This document shows positions 52,962 through 62,732 of a DNA stretch of 64,000 nt, piece after piece. The stretch is from Deltaproteobacteria bacterium (lineage in GTDB: Bacteria; Myxococcota; JADLHZ01): NCBI GenBank assembly GCA_020848545.1, contig JADLHZ010000089.1:1-64000 (forward strand), in the 5' to 3' direction. A program made the translations under genes and the position numbers. The stretch's first letter is position 1. Every line of letters starts with the position of its first letter. The notes beneath the pieces were generated by a model that was not told the DNA's origin, searched no databases, and was given only the letters and a program-made list of their open reading frames with translations.

Positions 52962-53407
52962 CGCTGTACGCGCGGCTCTGCGCGTTGGTGCACGACGACG
53001 CGCGCGCGCCGAAGCAGCGTTTGCAGGACGCGATCGAAGCGATCCACGAGGCGCGGCCGCGGCATCAGTTCACTGGCCTCTACGTGGTTCGCAGCGACGC
53101 GCTCGAGCTCGCAGCATTCGCCGGCCCGCCGACCGAGCACACGCGCATTCCGATCGGCCGCGGGCTCTGCGGGCGTGCGGTGCGCGATCGGCGCGACCTC
53201 GACATCGCTGACGTGAACGCCGAGCCCGAGTACCTCGCGTGCTCGCTGACGACGAAGTCCGAGGCGATCGCGCTCGTCTGGCTGCGCGGCGAAGTCGTCG
53301 GCCAGATCGACATCGACTCCGACACGCCCGGCGCGTTCGGCGCGGACGCGATGCAGTCGCTCTCGACGATGGCGCACATCCTCGCCCCATTGGTTGCGCA
53401 GATCTGA
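52958..53407 (+). CDS. GAF domain protein, similar to free methionine-R-sulfoxide reductase
   Basis: A 149-residue single GAF domain protein. The segment HTRIPIGRGLCGRAV, then YLACSLTTKSE and the following strands match fRMsr, a GAF enzyme that reduces free methionine-R-sulfoxide. Two Cys expected to be redox-active (GLCG and LAC) are present. The third, usual near the first motif (CTRI), is His here. It may act in oxidative-damage repair or as a ligand-binding GAF module. The ATGA overlap with hmgA implies cotranslation, which is unusual company for this family. Confidence 0.75.
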   Translation: MTLYARLCALVHDDARAPKQRLQDAIEAIHEARPRHQFTGLYVVRSDALELAAFAGPPTEHTRIPIGRGLCGRAVRDRRDLDIADVNAEPEYLACSLTTKSEAIALVWLRGEVVGQIDIDSDTPGAFGADAMQSLSTMAHILAPLVAQI

Positions 53408-53468
53408 AATCAGGCTCGCAGAGACAATTCGTGAGGTTCGCCGAGAGCGCCAAGCTTTGACGAGCGGC

Positions 53469-56393
53469 TCAGGGCGGCAGCCGCACGCGCAAGACGACGT
53501 TTTCGCTCGCGTCAGTCACGAGCAGGGTGCCGCCCACCTCGAGCGCAAGGCCACTTGGCGCGCGCAGCGATCCTGGCAGGGCGCCGAGGCGCAGCCCCAA
53601 GGTCTCCGTCGAGCCAGCGACAATGGCGCTCGTGCAGGCGAGATCGAGCGGCGAGCGGATGCGGCGTATGAGGCTACCGTCGGCGATGAGGAGGTCGCCG
53701 TTCGGCAAGAGCAGGATCCCGCGCGGCTGACCGAGCGCAACGTCCAGGCACGCGCTCGCGGAGGGGAGCGCCCCGCCGCCGACGATCGTGCGCGGCGTTC
53801 CGCCGGAAGGAAGCACGCGCACGCGCGCCGCGGGCAATCGCTCGGCGACGAAGATGTTGCCGAGCGCGTCGACGGCGATCGCGGCGACATCGCCGAGGGT
53901 CTGGACCGACCCGCCCATCGTTTGGCGCCTGCCCCAGTTCAGGGCGTTGCTCTGCGTCAGCGTTTCCGTGTTGGCGCCGATGCGGCGCAGCACGGTGCTC
54001 GATTGGACGTCGGACGCGTACACGGTGCCGAAGGCGTCGCGGGCGAGCGCGCGCGGCGCTTCGAAGAACGCGCTGAGCCCGACGCCGTCATCGTAGTTGC
54101 CGGATGAATGCGGCTCGCTGACGTAGGGGCCGAGCAGCAGACTCGCGCCGAGGCGGCGAACTGCGCGGTTGGCCGTGTCGGAGACGAGGAACGAACCGTC
54201 GTCCAGGGCGACCACCTGCTCGGGTGAGGAGAGGCGCGACACGGCAGCGAGCCCATCGACGTAGCCGGGAGTCCCGTCGCCGGCGACCGTCGAGCACGCG
54301 CCGCTGGCGACGCGCCGCAGCCGATGATCGGCCTGGTCGACGACGATCATGGCGCCGTTGCTTCCGACCGCGATCGAGGTCGGCTCGGTGAAGCGCGCGG
54401 CGCCGGCGGCGCCGTCAGCATGGAGGCGCGCAAAGGGCGCACCGGCGTAGGTCGTCACGATGGTCTGGCTCGGCGCGGCGAGCGCGTTCGCAATGTGGCG
54501 AATCGCGTGGCTGCCGTAGTCGCTCACGAACAGCTCGCCAGCGCTCGGCGCAGCGATCCCGCTCGGCGCGGTGAAGCGTGCGCTCGACCCCGGACCGTCG
54601 TCAATGCCGGCAATGCCGCTATCGCTTCCCGCGACGAGCACGCCGGTCGGACCGGTGCCGCCTGGGGCCAGTCGCAGGACGTGGTGGAGGCTCGGCACCG
54701 TGACGAAGACGTTGCCCGCAGGGTCGACGGCGATGCCCCCGAGGTCGGCGGACCCGGTGGACGGCTGCCAGAAGTCCGTGATGGTCGTGTAGGCGGCATC
54801 GACGACGCCGATCTTCTTTTTGTCGACGACGAGCACGCGATCGTCGGGCAACACCGCCAGCGCGATCGGCTGGTAGGTGGCGAGCTGGTTGAGATCCTCG
54901 AGCACGCCCGCGCTGACGCGCGCGAGACCGCCATCGTCGCCGATGAGCAAGCGGCCTTGATTGTCTTTCGCCACGGCCTTGGGCGAGCAAACGGGAACGG
55001 CCGTCGCGGCGCCATTGCGGCTCATGCAACCGATCGCATTGCCGTTACCAGCATAGAGCGCGCTGGTGCCGTCGCTTTGGATGCGCAGCACCCGATGATT
55101 CGCGGTGTCGGCGACGAACAGCTCACTGCCGATGACGACGATCCCCGCCGGCCGCGAGAAGCGCGTCTGCGCGCCGGTCCCGATGGCGTTACCCGGAGTG
55201 CGTGCCTTTCCCGCGACGCGCAGGACGGCGCCCGTCGCGTCGATGCGTCGCAGGTCGTCGTTCGGCACCGGTGACGTCGGTGCGGCCGGATCCCATGCTG
55301 CCGCCGCTTCTGCGACGAACAGGCGCCCGGTGTCGTCGGCGGCGATCGCCGCGGGAAAGCTGAACCTCGCCGCGTTGGCCTGGCCGTCGACATCGCCGGG
55401 GCCGCCGGCGATCCCGGCGACGAGCTCGAGGCCGAAGGGCTTCACCTCGATGGCGAACGGGTCGGCGTCGGTGACGTCGCCTGCGGCGTTGACCGCTGCG
55501 ACCTCGAGCACGGCGGTGCCGGCGCCCGCCGCATCGAAGGTCGCAGTGCCAGCCGGTGTGTCTGGCACGACAGACAAGGTCGCGCTGCCGGTGACGCGCC
55601 ATACATAGGAAACGCCGGGCTCCGCGGTGCTCACGCGCACGGCGTTCCCCGCGCTCTGCTCGGTGACGACGGCGGGCCCCAGGATCACCGGCTTCGCGGC
55701 GCGGGCGATGACGCTTTGCACCGCGACCGCCGGCGGCGCGACGTCTCCCGCCTGGTTCTGCGCGTAGGCGGTGAGGACCAATAAGCCGACGGCGCCGGCG
55801 TCATAGGTGACGGTCTCGCTGCTGGCATCGGACGTGATCGTGCCGTTGATTGCCGACCAGGCAAAGCTCACGCCGTCCTGCGGCGCCACGCGCGCGACGA
55901 GGCCTGTCTTGCCGGTCGACACGAGCGCGCCCTCAACCTCGACGAGTGGAGTGAGCGGCGCGCGGACGACGCGCACGACGGCGGTGGCCGTCCGTGAGGG
56001 ATCGTTGACGCTCGTCGCCACGACATGGAAGTCGCCGGGGCCCTGCGGCGCGGAGTAGCGCCCGTCCGATTGGATCGTGCCGCCGTTTGCCTCGAGCACA
56101 GACCACGCCACGCCGCCGCCAGTGTCATCGCGCACGCTGGCCAAGAAGTTGAGCACCCGGCCTGTCGACAGCGTCGCGCTCGCCGGGCTGATACTCACCG
56201 ATACGCAGCTGCAGCCCCCGAAGCCGCGTCCGTCGTCAGCGCACACCTGCGTTCCCGCGCTGCCCGACGCACACACGCAGGGACTGTGCACCCCTGGCTC
56301 GCAGCTGACGACCTCGGGCGCCGCGACGCGCGTGAAGGCATGAAGGCAGCCGGACAGCGTCGTGGCAAGCAGCAGGGCGTGAACGGATCTCAC
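53469..56393 (-). CDS. NHL-repeat and Ig-like surface lipoprotein
   Basis: A 974-residue lipoprotein with signal ending LSGC (GTG start at 56393). After a short Cys-rich segment (residues 35-65, SCEPGVHSPCVCASG and GGCSC), Ig-like beta domains fill about 65-340. A beta-propeller follows, made of NHL-type repeats, each with a D-x-x-x-x-x-(V/I)-(L/R)-R turn: DTANHRVLRI, DYGSHAIRHI, DQADHRLRRV, DTANRAVRRL and DASENVVLRV. NHL propellers bind proteins or glycans or act as hydrolases in some families; no catalytic site is seen. It is probably exposed at the cell surface. The GAF gene converges with it 61 bp away. Confidence 0.85.
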   Translation of the reverse strand: MRSVHALLLATTLSGCLHAFTRVAAPEVVSCEPGVHSPCVCASGSAGTQVCADDGRGFGGCSCVSVSISPASATLSTGRVLNFLASVRDDTGGGVAWSVLEANGGTIQSDGRYSAPQGPGDFHVVATSVNDPSRTATAVVRVVRAPLTPLVEVEGALVSTGKTGLVARVAPQDGVSFAWSAINGTITSDASSETVTYDAGAVGLLVLTAYAQNQAGDVAPPAVAVQSVIARAAKPVILGPAVVTEQSAGNAVRVSTAEPGVSYVWRVTGSATLSVVPDTPAGTATFDAAGAGTAVLEVAAVNAAGDVTDADPFAIEVKPFGLELVAGIAGGPGDVDGQANAARFSFPAAIAADDTGRLFVAEAAAAWDPAAPTSPVPNDDLRRIDATGAVLRVAGKARTPGNAIGTGAQTRFSRPAGIVVIGSELFVADTANHRVLRIQSDGTSALYAGNGNAIGCMSRNGAATAVPVCSPKAVAKDNQGRLLIGDDGGLARVSAGVLEDLNQLATYQPIALAVLPDDRVLVVDKKKIGVVDAAYTTITDFWQPSTGSADLGGIAVDPAGNVFVTVPSLHHVLRLAPGGTGPTGVLVAGSDSGIAGIDDGPGSSARFTAPSGIAAPSAGELFVSDYGSHAIRHIANALAAPSQTIVTTYAGAPFARLHADGAAGAARFTEPTSIAVGSNGAMIVVDQADHRLRRVASGACSTVAGDGTPGYVDGLAAVSRLSSPEQVVALDDGSFLVSDTANRAVRRLGASLLLGPYVSEPHSSGNYDDGVGLSAFFEAPRALARDAFGTVYASDVQSSTVLRRIGANTETLTQSNALNWGRRQTMGGSVQTLGDVAAIAVDALGNIFVAERLPAARVRVLPSGGTPRTIVGGGALPSASACLDVALGQPRGILLLPNGDLLIADGSLIRRIRSPLDLACTSAIVAGSTETLGLRLGALPGSLRAPSGLALEVGGTLLVTDASENVVLRVRLPP

Positions 56394-56660
56394 TCGAAGG
56401 AATCTAGCCGCACGGGTGCAGAGTGCCAGAGAACAGCATGCGGCGGGTCGTCGTCGAGCCTCGCACTCGCCCATGCATTCGCCCGGCAAGGGAGAAGTTC
56501 GGCTGCGGGTGCGTGCGAGCGTGACGAAACGACGGTGGGACGAAACGGGGGCGCAGGGAGGCAAAGAACGAAGGCGTTCGGAAGGGCGAGGCACCGCACC
56601 AACAAACCGTGCTCCCGGCCGCGGACTCGGGTAACTCTCAATCCGGCGCTCGGAGACATC
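56394..56660. other. Divergent spacer, nothing recognised
   Basis: A 267-bp spacer between the divergent NHL lipoprotein and the asparagine-synthetase-like gene. It should hold both promoters, but I see no convincing -35/-10 pair, operator or RNA. Its base composition is like the coding regions around it. Confidence 0.4.
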
Positions 56661-58265
56661 ATGCCTTGTGATCTAAGGACGACGTTGCGTTCAGCGTGGC
56701 CGCGGCTAGGTTGGCTCGCGAAGTACGACTTTTCCGCCCGCGTGCTCTCGGTCGACCACGGCCCGTTCGTCGTGGTCGATCCGCAAGCGCGGCCTCGCTT
56801 CGTCGCCGCGGGCGTGTGGGACGGACCCTTTGCCGAAGGCGCGTTTCACAGGACCGAGCACGTGTTTGGCTCCGGGGTCGTGCTCGGGACCGACGGGATC
56901 TATTTCGTGCCGCCGGCCACCACCCTCGAGCGGCTCCTCTACTTACGCTTTGGTCATGAGTTGTACGTGAGCAACTCGCTGCCGCTCCTGCTGGCAGCGA
57001 TCGGCGCGACCCTGCGCGACGACTACGACTACGAGCGCGTGAGCGAGAGCAGCGGCTACGGGATCGACGACTACATTCGCGAGATTCCCGTCGCGCACCC
57101 GGTGCACCGCACCGTCATGCAGGTCGTCTACGATCAACTCGTGGTCGTCGGCGATCTGCTCGGGACTCGCCGGCGCACGCAGCCGCACACTTTCGCGAGC
57201 GCCGACAGCTACCTCTCAGCGCTGACCGATATCGCCAAACGCGTGCTGGAAAACGCGCGCGATCCGCTGCGCCGGCGCCCGGTCCGTGTCGTCTCCAACG
57301 TCTCGCGCGGGTACGACTCGCCGGCGATCACGGCGCTGGTGACGAACCTCTGCGAGGTCGACGCCTACTGCGCCGCACGCTCGAACACGCGCCTTCCTGC
57401 GATCGTCGCCAGCCGGATGGAGGGCGACGTCGTCAACGACGACGGCACCGACATCGCGAAGATCCTCGGCGCGCGCCCGCGGCACCTCGAGCTCGACCTC
57501 GGGCAGTTGCCGGCCGACCTCGAGCGCTGGATGTGGGCATCGTGGCAACTCTCGCCAGAGCTGGTCTTCTGGCGCATGTTCACGGATGCCGAGGCGGGTG
57601 ACGCGCTCACCTTGTGGTTCGCCGGTCACTTCGGCGGCATTTGGGATACGCACCAGGACGAGCGCTTCTTGCGCGGGCTGCTCCCTCGGAGCATGCCGAG
57701 CGGCTGCAGTCTGACCGAAGCGCGCCTGCGCTATGGCCTGATCGACTGCAGCTTGGCGTTCATGTTCGGAGAAGACGCAGCCGCCATCCACGCGCTCAGC
57801 ACGTCCGACGCGTTGGCCGAGTGGCGGCTCGGCAACGCGTATGATCGGCCGATCTCGCGCTATGTGCTCGAGCGCCGGGGCGTGCCGAGGAGCTACTTCG
57901 GCTACGGCAAGCGCGCCGTCGCGCAGGACTTCGACGCGCCCCGCGGCCAGGCCCTGCGCGCCGAGATGTTCGCCGCGACGGGTTGGAGCGGTTGGAAGGA
58001 GCGCAGCTATCGATCGGTGAACCTGGGCCTCTATTACGTACAGCGCGCGGCGGCGTTCATCGAGGCGCGCGGCAATCGCGCGAAGATGCTGAAGCTCGGC
58101 CAGCACGCGACCAAGAACGTCTTGCGCCGGCTCGGCCCGAACGTCGATCTGCGCCGCGCCACCTTCGTCTACTGCGTCAACACGCTGGCGGCCAAGCTCG
58201 TGCAGCAGAGCGCGGTGGCCGTGCCTCTTTCGTCTCGCGCACGATCTCACGACCGCCAGGGGTGA
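56661..58265 (+). CDS. Asparagine synthetase-like protein without glutaminase Cys
   Basis: A 534-residue protein. The C-terminal part (about 185-400) has an adenylation PP-loop, NVSRGYDSPAI, in place of the usual SGGxDS, and a downstream DDGTDIAKILGAR region as in asparagine-synthetase folds. The N-terminal 180 residues resemble the beta sandwich of glutamine amidotransferases, but there is no Cys at position 2 of a mature glutaminase (MPCDL has Cys3). Such stand-alone synthetase-like proteins occur in polysaccharide gene clusters and as lasso-peptide cyclases, where ammonia or an amine is the acceptor. No lasso precursor or lasso peptidase is visible beside it. GGAG precedes ATG 56661. Confidence 0.65.
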   Translation: MPCDLRTTLRSAWPRLGWLAKYDFSARVLSVDHGPFVVVDPQARPRFVAAGVWDGPFAEGAFHRTEHVFGSGVVLGTDGIYFVPPATTLERLLYLRFGHELYVSNSLPLLLAAIGATLRDDYDYERVSESSGYGIDDYIREIPVAHPVHRTVMQVVYDQLVVVGDLLGTRRRTQPHTFASADSYLSALTDIAKRVLENARDPLRRRPVRVVSNVSRGYDSPAITALVTNLCEVDAYCAARSNTRLPAIVASRMEGDVVNDDGTDIAKILGARPRHLELDLGQLPADLERWMWASWQLSPELVFWRMFTDAEAGDALTLWFAGHFGGIWDTHQDERFLRGLLPRSMPSGCSLTEARLRYGLIDCSLAFMFGEDAAAIHALSTSDALAEWRLGNAYDRPISRYVLERRGVPRSYFGYGKRAVAQDFDAPRGQALRAEMFAATGWSGWKERSYRSVNLGLYYVQRAAAFIEARGNRAKMLKLGQHATKNVLRRLGPNVDLRRATFVYCVNTLAAKLVQQSAVAVPLSSRARSHDRQG

Positions 58266-58404
58266 AGCCCACCACGAGAGCGTCATCTCCTCGGCAGGGT
58301 CGCTCGTCGCCCTGGCGCGTCTTGGCCGGTGTTTGGCGCCTGGGAGAGGGGTGGTGTCCACATCGAAGCTCCAGAGAGGTCGATACCGGATGCGGAGGTG
58401 GTCG

Positions 58405-59679
58405 ATGGAGCGTTTCCGTGTGGGAGATCTGTCGTCAGGTTTCGTCGAGCTCGTCCACAGCAAGGGCCTGGATGCCGACCGCAACGGGGTGCTCGACCGG
58501 CGTGACCTCGGGGCGATCGCGACCGCGAAGACCGACTCCCAAGACGAGGTGGAGAAGCTCTACATGCTTCGCGACGCGATCACGACCGGTCGCGCGCCGC
58601 GCACGCGCTTCGTCGCGCAACGCATCGAAGCGGCGCTTCAGCTCTTTCCCGCCGAGCAACCGTGGTTGGTCGCTCGCTTCCCGAACGGTGTGTTCCGGCC
58701 GCTCCTCGAGCGGCCGCCGACGCTTCAGAACAAAGCGAGCCTCGACGACGACTCGTTCCGCGCCATGAGCATCGACGAGCGGCTGCGTCTGCTCGCGACC
58801 TATCAATCGGAGGACGACGTCGACGACGTCGCGCGCGCCGCGGTCGACAAGATCCCCGCCCACCAACGGGAGCTGTTCCGGGCGGCGGTGCAGGGGGAAA
58901 AATACGAGGTGGCCGCCAAGCTCATCGCTGCACGCCGCCAGGCCTGGGAGCAAGAGCGCGTCGACGAGCTGTCGCTGCTGCCGGCCGACGAGCGGCTCGC
59001 GTGGCTCTCGGAGTTCGCCGCCGCCGGTCGCTGCGCCGACCCCGCCGCGCGAGAGCTCCTGCAACGGGCGCCCGCCGGCCAGTACGACGCGCTCGCCGCC
59101 CGAGCGAAGGCGCCGGCCGCCCCTTGCGCGGTGCTCACCGAGCGCGAGGTGAACAAGCTCCGCAGCGAGCGCCAGCAGGCCGACGCCGCAGCGGCTCTTG
59201 CCGCGGAGCTCGAGCGTCGAAAGGCGATCGACACGATCGAGATCGAGCGCCTCCGGGCGGTGTCCGCCATCGAGGCCGAAAAGCTCACGCTCGTCGAGCG
59301 CGAACGTCAGTCCGCCGCCGCCGCCGAGACCGACCGGCTCACCAAGCTCGAGCAAGCCCGCCAGGCATCGCTCGCGCTCGAAAACGAGCAAAAGAAAGCC
59401 GAGCGCGAGTTCGTTCGTGCGGCCGCAACTCGCCAAGATCTCCGCCTCGCGGAACGCGCCATCGTGGCGGCTGCAAAATCGACGCTCGCGTCGTCGAGCG
59501 GCTCGGAGTACGAGCAGTGCATCGCGCTCTCGGCGGTGATCCGACAGGCCGCGAAGCTCGAAGGGAGCTCGGGCCTCGGTGCCTTGGTGGCCGGGCAGCC
59601 GAGCTGCGGGAACAACGGCGCGTATCACTATGCCCACGCGGTCGTGACCTCGATCGCGGCGTACGTGCCGGCAGAGTGA
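58405..59679 (+). CDS. EF-hand and coiled-coil protein of unknown function
   Basis: A 424-residue protein I do not recognise. Residues about 22-35 form one EF-hand-like calcium loop, DADRNGVLDRRD, as in dockerin or calmodulin loops. The middle is helical, and residues 250-350 are a long charged coiled coil (ERRKAIDTIEIERLR, then many ER/EK/EQ repeats). The C-terminal segment has two Cys (EQCIAL and SCGNN). There is no signal peptide or membrane segment. A strong GGAGGTG Shine-Dalgarno precedes ATG 58405, which decides the start over upstream in-frame codons. It lies 139 bp after the synthetase-like gene; a shared transcript is possible. Confidence 0.65.
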   Translation: MERFRVGDLSSGFVELVHSKGLDADRNGVLDRRDLGAIATAKTDSQDEVEKLYMLRDAITTGRAPRTRFVAQRIEAALQLFPAEQPWLVARFPNGVFRPLLERPPTLQNKASLDDDSFRAMSIDERLRLLATYQSEDDVDDVARAAVDKIPAHQRELFRAAVQGEKYEVAAKLIAARRQAWEQERVDELSLLPADERLAWLSEFAAAGRCADPAARELLQRAPAGQYDALAARAKAPAAPCAVLTEREVNKLRSERQQADAAAALAAELERRKAIDTIEIERLRAVSAIEAEKLTLVERERQSAAAAETDRLTKLEQARQASLALENEQKKAEREFVRAAATRQDLRLAERAIVAAAKSTLASSSGSEYEQCIALSAVIRQAAKLEGSSGLGALVAGQPSCGNNGAYHYAHAVVTSIAAYVPAE

Positions 59680-59719
59680 GGGGGACGTCGGCTTCATCGA
59701 CTGTTCGGAGCGCGATCGC

Positions 59720-62017
59720 TCAGGGCGAGCAGGTGCCGATGTATTGGTAGGTCGACGCCGCGAGCTGAGTCGTGCTCGTCGGACCGGTCGACAGCACCGC
59801 CGCGGCGTCGATCGCCGAGCTGGCCGGCCCCCCTTGCAAGGCCGCATCGAGGCCACCGCTGTTGGTGCGCGCGCGCAGGGTGAGCGTCGCCGTGCCATCG
59901 CTGTCCGGCGGCCAGGCGACGACGCTCGCCAGCGCGGCGGCGCTCGCCGAGAGGCCGGCCGTGATCACGTGATAGATGGCGCGGTTGCTGGCGCCACTGA
60001 CGTCGATGTCTAGCTCGTAGAGCGGGCCCGCGCCGAACGCCGACCAGGTGTACGCCGAAGCGGGATGACAGCTCGGCATGGCGCCGTAGACGAGCCCGTC
60101 GGGGACGGTGATCGCGGGCGCCACCGTGGCAAATCCGCTCACCGAGATCCCTGGCTGCCAATGCGACACGAGGCGCGAGTTGTCGGACGCCTTGGCGGTG
60201 AGCAGAACGTCGTACTGGGCACTGATGCTCACCGGCGCCGCCTTCTTCCACTGCGGCGAGGGAGCCTGAAGCACCAGCCCTGGCGCCGGCAACGCAATGC
60301 CACGCTGCCGGCCGAACGCACGATAATAGACATTGACCTGCAGCGCCGCGTCGAGCGCCGCCGGCTTACTCACGTCGCCTTCGATGTTGCCGGTAAAGAG
60401 CGTGTTGCCGAGCACGAGATCGGCGTTCAAGGTCGCCGCGTGCGTCAGGGTCGGCGTGATGTCTCCGTACAAGTCGTAGCAGACGCCGAGCGGACAGGTT
60501 GGGTCAGGCGTGACGATGCGGTAGCTGAGCGCCGCGAGCACCGCGCTGACCGCGCTCGTCGGCCCGAACCAGCTCGCCATGGCCGGATTGGGCGGGTTCG
60601 TCGCAGCGGCGCTCGGCAAAATCGAGCTCGCGGCGACGACCGGTGCCTCGGCGCCGAGGGCCGCCGGCGAGCCCGCCCCGAGCGCGAGCGCGACGTTGGC
60701 GCCGTCGCGCAGCGTGAGGTTGAGCAGCGCGTTCTTCGACAGCGGTGAGGTGTAGAAGTAGCCGAGGCTCAAGTTCGTCGCCTGCACGCCGACGTACATC
60801 CAGGCCTGGCTCAGCGCCGGTGTGTTCGTCGGAGGAATGACCATCAGGTCGTAGGGCGGGACCACGCCGGGCAACACGTACTTTCCGTCGCTCGCGGTCG
60901 TCGTCATGACGCTGCCGCTGCGCACGATGATGCCCGAAGAGACGGGCACACCATTGATGTAGAGCAGCCGCCCGCGGACGTCCGGGGCGATCGCGAAGCT
61001 TCGGGCGATCGTCTTGCTCGCGTTCGGCGTGGTGAGAACGAGATCGAAGCTGCGATCGAAGATTCCCGCGTTTTCGGCGATCGTGAACGAGACCCGAATC
61101 GTCTGCGCGTCGAGCGCCGCCGGGGTGACGGTGACGTCCGCCAGAGTGCCGCTCGCTCCGACACTCGTCGACGTGATGGCGTCGAGGCCGAAGTCGATGT
61201 CTATCGCCGGGCTCGTGCCGCGGGAGACGGTGCCGAGGGTCTGAGCGACCGGCGAGAGAACGGCGAACGGGACCGACACGTCCTCGAAGCGCTCGTCTTG
61301 GCGCGTTGCCCGCACGATGAGCGTGTAGTGACCGGCGGCGAGCGCAGCGGGCACGTCGAGGGTGACGTTCGCGCTAGTCGCCACGTCGGCGATCACCACA
61401 TCGGAGGCGCTCACGCCCGGCGGCGCCGCCACCAAGGAGAGCGCCAGCGGATCGAAGGAGGTCGTTCGCACGACGCCCACTGAAAAGTGCGCCGGCGCGC
61501 CGGCGAAAGCGACCACCTCGCCAGGGCTCGTGAGGGAAAAGCCGGAGCTCGGCCGCTCGCTCACGTGTAAGACCACCGTGACGATGCGCGAGAGCACGCC
61601 ACCGGACGCTTGGCCGCTCACCGACAGCTGAATGTCACCGGCAGGAACATTGGCCGACACCGAGATGCTCAGCTTTTCGCTCGGTGTCGCCGTCGTGAGC
61701 AAGATCGCTTCGGCCCCGATTCCCGGCGGCGGCGCGAGCAGGGAGACGGTGACGTCCTCGGCGAAGCCGCTGACGGCCTCGAAGGACACGTCGGCAAGGA
61801 CGCTGTCGCCCTGGATCACGCTGAGCTCAGCCGGGGCGTACAGCACGAACGCAGGCTCGTCGTTCGAGTCGCCCACGACGCTCACCTGGTTCGTTCTTCC
61901 CTTCGGAATTCTGAGCGCCAGACAGCCGCTCAACAAGCAAACGACGAGACCCGCCGGGACGAGCGCAGAAACAGCCACAGTGACCGTCCCGAGCCTCTGT
62001 TGTGTCATGGAAGGCAT
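59720..62017 (-). CDS. Large Ig-like surface lipoprotein
   Basis: A 765-residue protein with a lipoprotein signal: LVPAGLVVCLLSGC near residue 32 (ATG 62017, or ATG 62008 which would shorten the signal). The mature protein is Ser/Thr/Ala/Val-rich with repeated beta-strand segments of invasin/Ig type (FALYAPAEL, VTVSLLAPPPG, DIQLSVSGQ, VTVVLHVSE and others). There are two Cys near residue 510 (PTCPLGVCY). No enzyme motif. It is probably an adhesin or matrix protein. It converges with the EF-hand gene across 40 bp. Confidence 0.72.
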   Translation of the reverse strand: MPSMTQQRLGTVTVAVSALVPAGLVVCLLSGCLALRIPKGRTNQVSVVGDSNDEPAFVLYAPAELSVIQGDSVLADVSFEAVSGFAEDVTVSLLAPPPGIGAEAILLTTATPSEKLSISVSANVPAGDIQLSVSGQASGGVLSRIVTVVLHVSERPSSGFSLTSPGEVVAFAGAPAHFSVGVVRTTSFDPLALSLVAAPPGVSASDVVIADVATSANVTLDVPAALAAGHYTLIVRATRQDERFEDVSVPFAVLSPVAQTLGTVSRGTSPAIDIDFGLDAITSTSVGASGTLADVTVTPAALDAQTIRVSFTIAENAGIFDRSFDLVLTTPNASKTIARSFAIAPDVRGRLLYINGVPVSSGIIVRSGSVMTTTASDGKYVLPGVVPPYDLMVIPPTNTPALSQAWMYVGVQATNLSLGYFYTSPLSKNALLNLTLRDGANVALALGAGSPAALGAEAPVVAASSILPSAAATNPPNPAMASWFGPTSAVSAVLAALSYRIVTPDPTCPLGVCYDLYGDITPTLTHAATLNADLVLGNTLFTGNIEGDVSKPAALDAALQVNVYYRAFGRQRGIALPAPGLVLQAPSPQWKKAAPVSISAQYDVLLTAKASDNSRLVSHWQPGISVSGFATVAPAITVPDGLVYGAMPSCHPASAYTWSAFGAGPLYELDIDVSGASNRAIYHVITAGLSASAAALASVVAWPPDSDGTATLTLRARTNSGGLDAALQGGPASSAIDAAAVLSTGPTSTTQLAASTYQYIGTCSP

Positions 62018-62070
62018 TGAAGCACAGCCGAGGCCGTCGCGCCCGGCGATTCATCATGCGCGGAGCTCTC

Positions 62071-62732
62071 CTAAGGACAAACGATCGCGCCGGCGTCGTA
62101 CGGCGCTGTCCGCGGCGCGCCGAGACGATCGCTCGTGCTGCCGCAGACCTCCGGCGCTTCGTGCGTGCCGCAGGCGACCGCGCGCGGATCGGTGCCGATG
62201 CCGCACACGCCGGTCGGCCCGGTCGGTGCGTAGCCAGTGCCGAAGACGACACCCGCCAGCAACGCGTTCCCGCCGGCGCGCGTCGTCGGACATGGACCAT
62301 TCGCGAGGCACGCGATCGACTCGACCGGGCTGCCGTCGAGCGCGTCGAGAGCACGGCGATCGTATAGACGCGCGCGAGCTGCGCCGACGTCGACAGGATG
62401 ACGCTGCGGCGGTCGAGCGAGGGAACGGCGTCGGTCAAGGCGAGGCCGGCGATCGCGTAGCTCGCGAGATCCGACGCGGGTCCCGGCGCCATCGGCTCGG
62501 AGAACGACAGCTCGACGCGCTGATTGCCGAGCGATTGCGCGCCGGTGAGCCGCGGCGGCTCGTCGTCGCCGGGGGCGATGCACTGCTCTTCGCGGCACAC
62601 TCGGCCGTCGCGGCAATCGGTGTCGGCGGCGCATGCGATCAGCACGTCGTTCGGAAGCGTCAGATCGACGACGCAGCCGGGCACGAACGCCAGGAGCACG
62701 AACGCCGCGCTTCGCACTAGTGCACCGTGCAC
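62071..62732 (-). pseudogene. Lipoprotein gene with frameshift
   Basis: A Cys-containing lipoprotein reading frame split by a frameshift. The first part begins at GTG 62732 (or 62717) with signal SAAFVLLAFVPGC, then CAADTDCRDGRVCREEQC and a putative Ig-like segment. It runs to RVYTIAVL near 62352. The rest continues in another frame (DALDGSPVESIAC, then CLANGPCP and VCGIGTDPRAVACGTH) to a stop at 62071. The join falls in CTCTC on the coding strand (62347-62351), where an extra dinucleotide or one lost base would explain it. The gene may be a real pseudogene or a sequencing error. The upstream gene overlaps its GTG start by one base. Confidence 0.65.

Noticed and set aside
56661-58265. Lasso-peptide cyclase identity for the asparagine-synthetase-like protein
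   Set aside because: No lasso precursor, B1/B2 proteins or transporter lie beside it; only the general family is supported.
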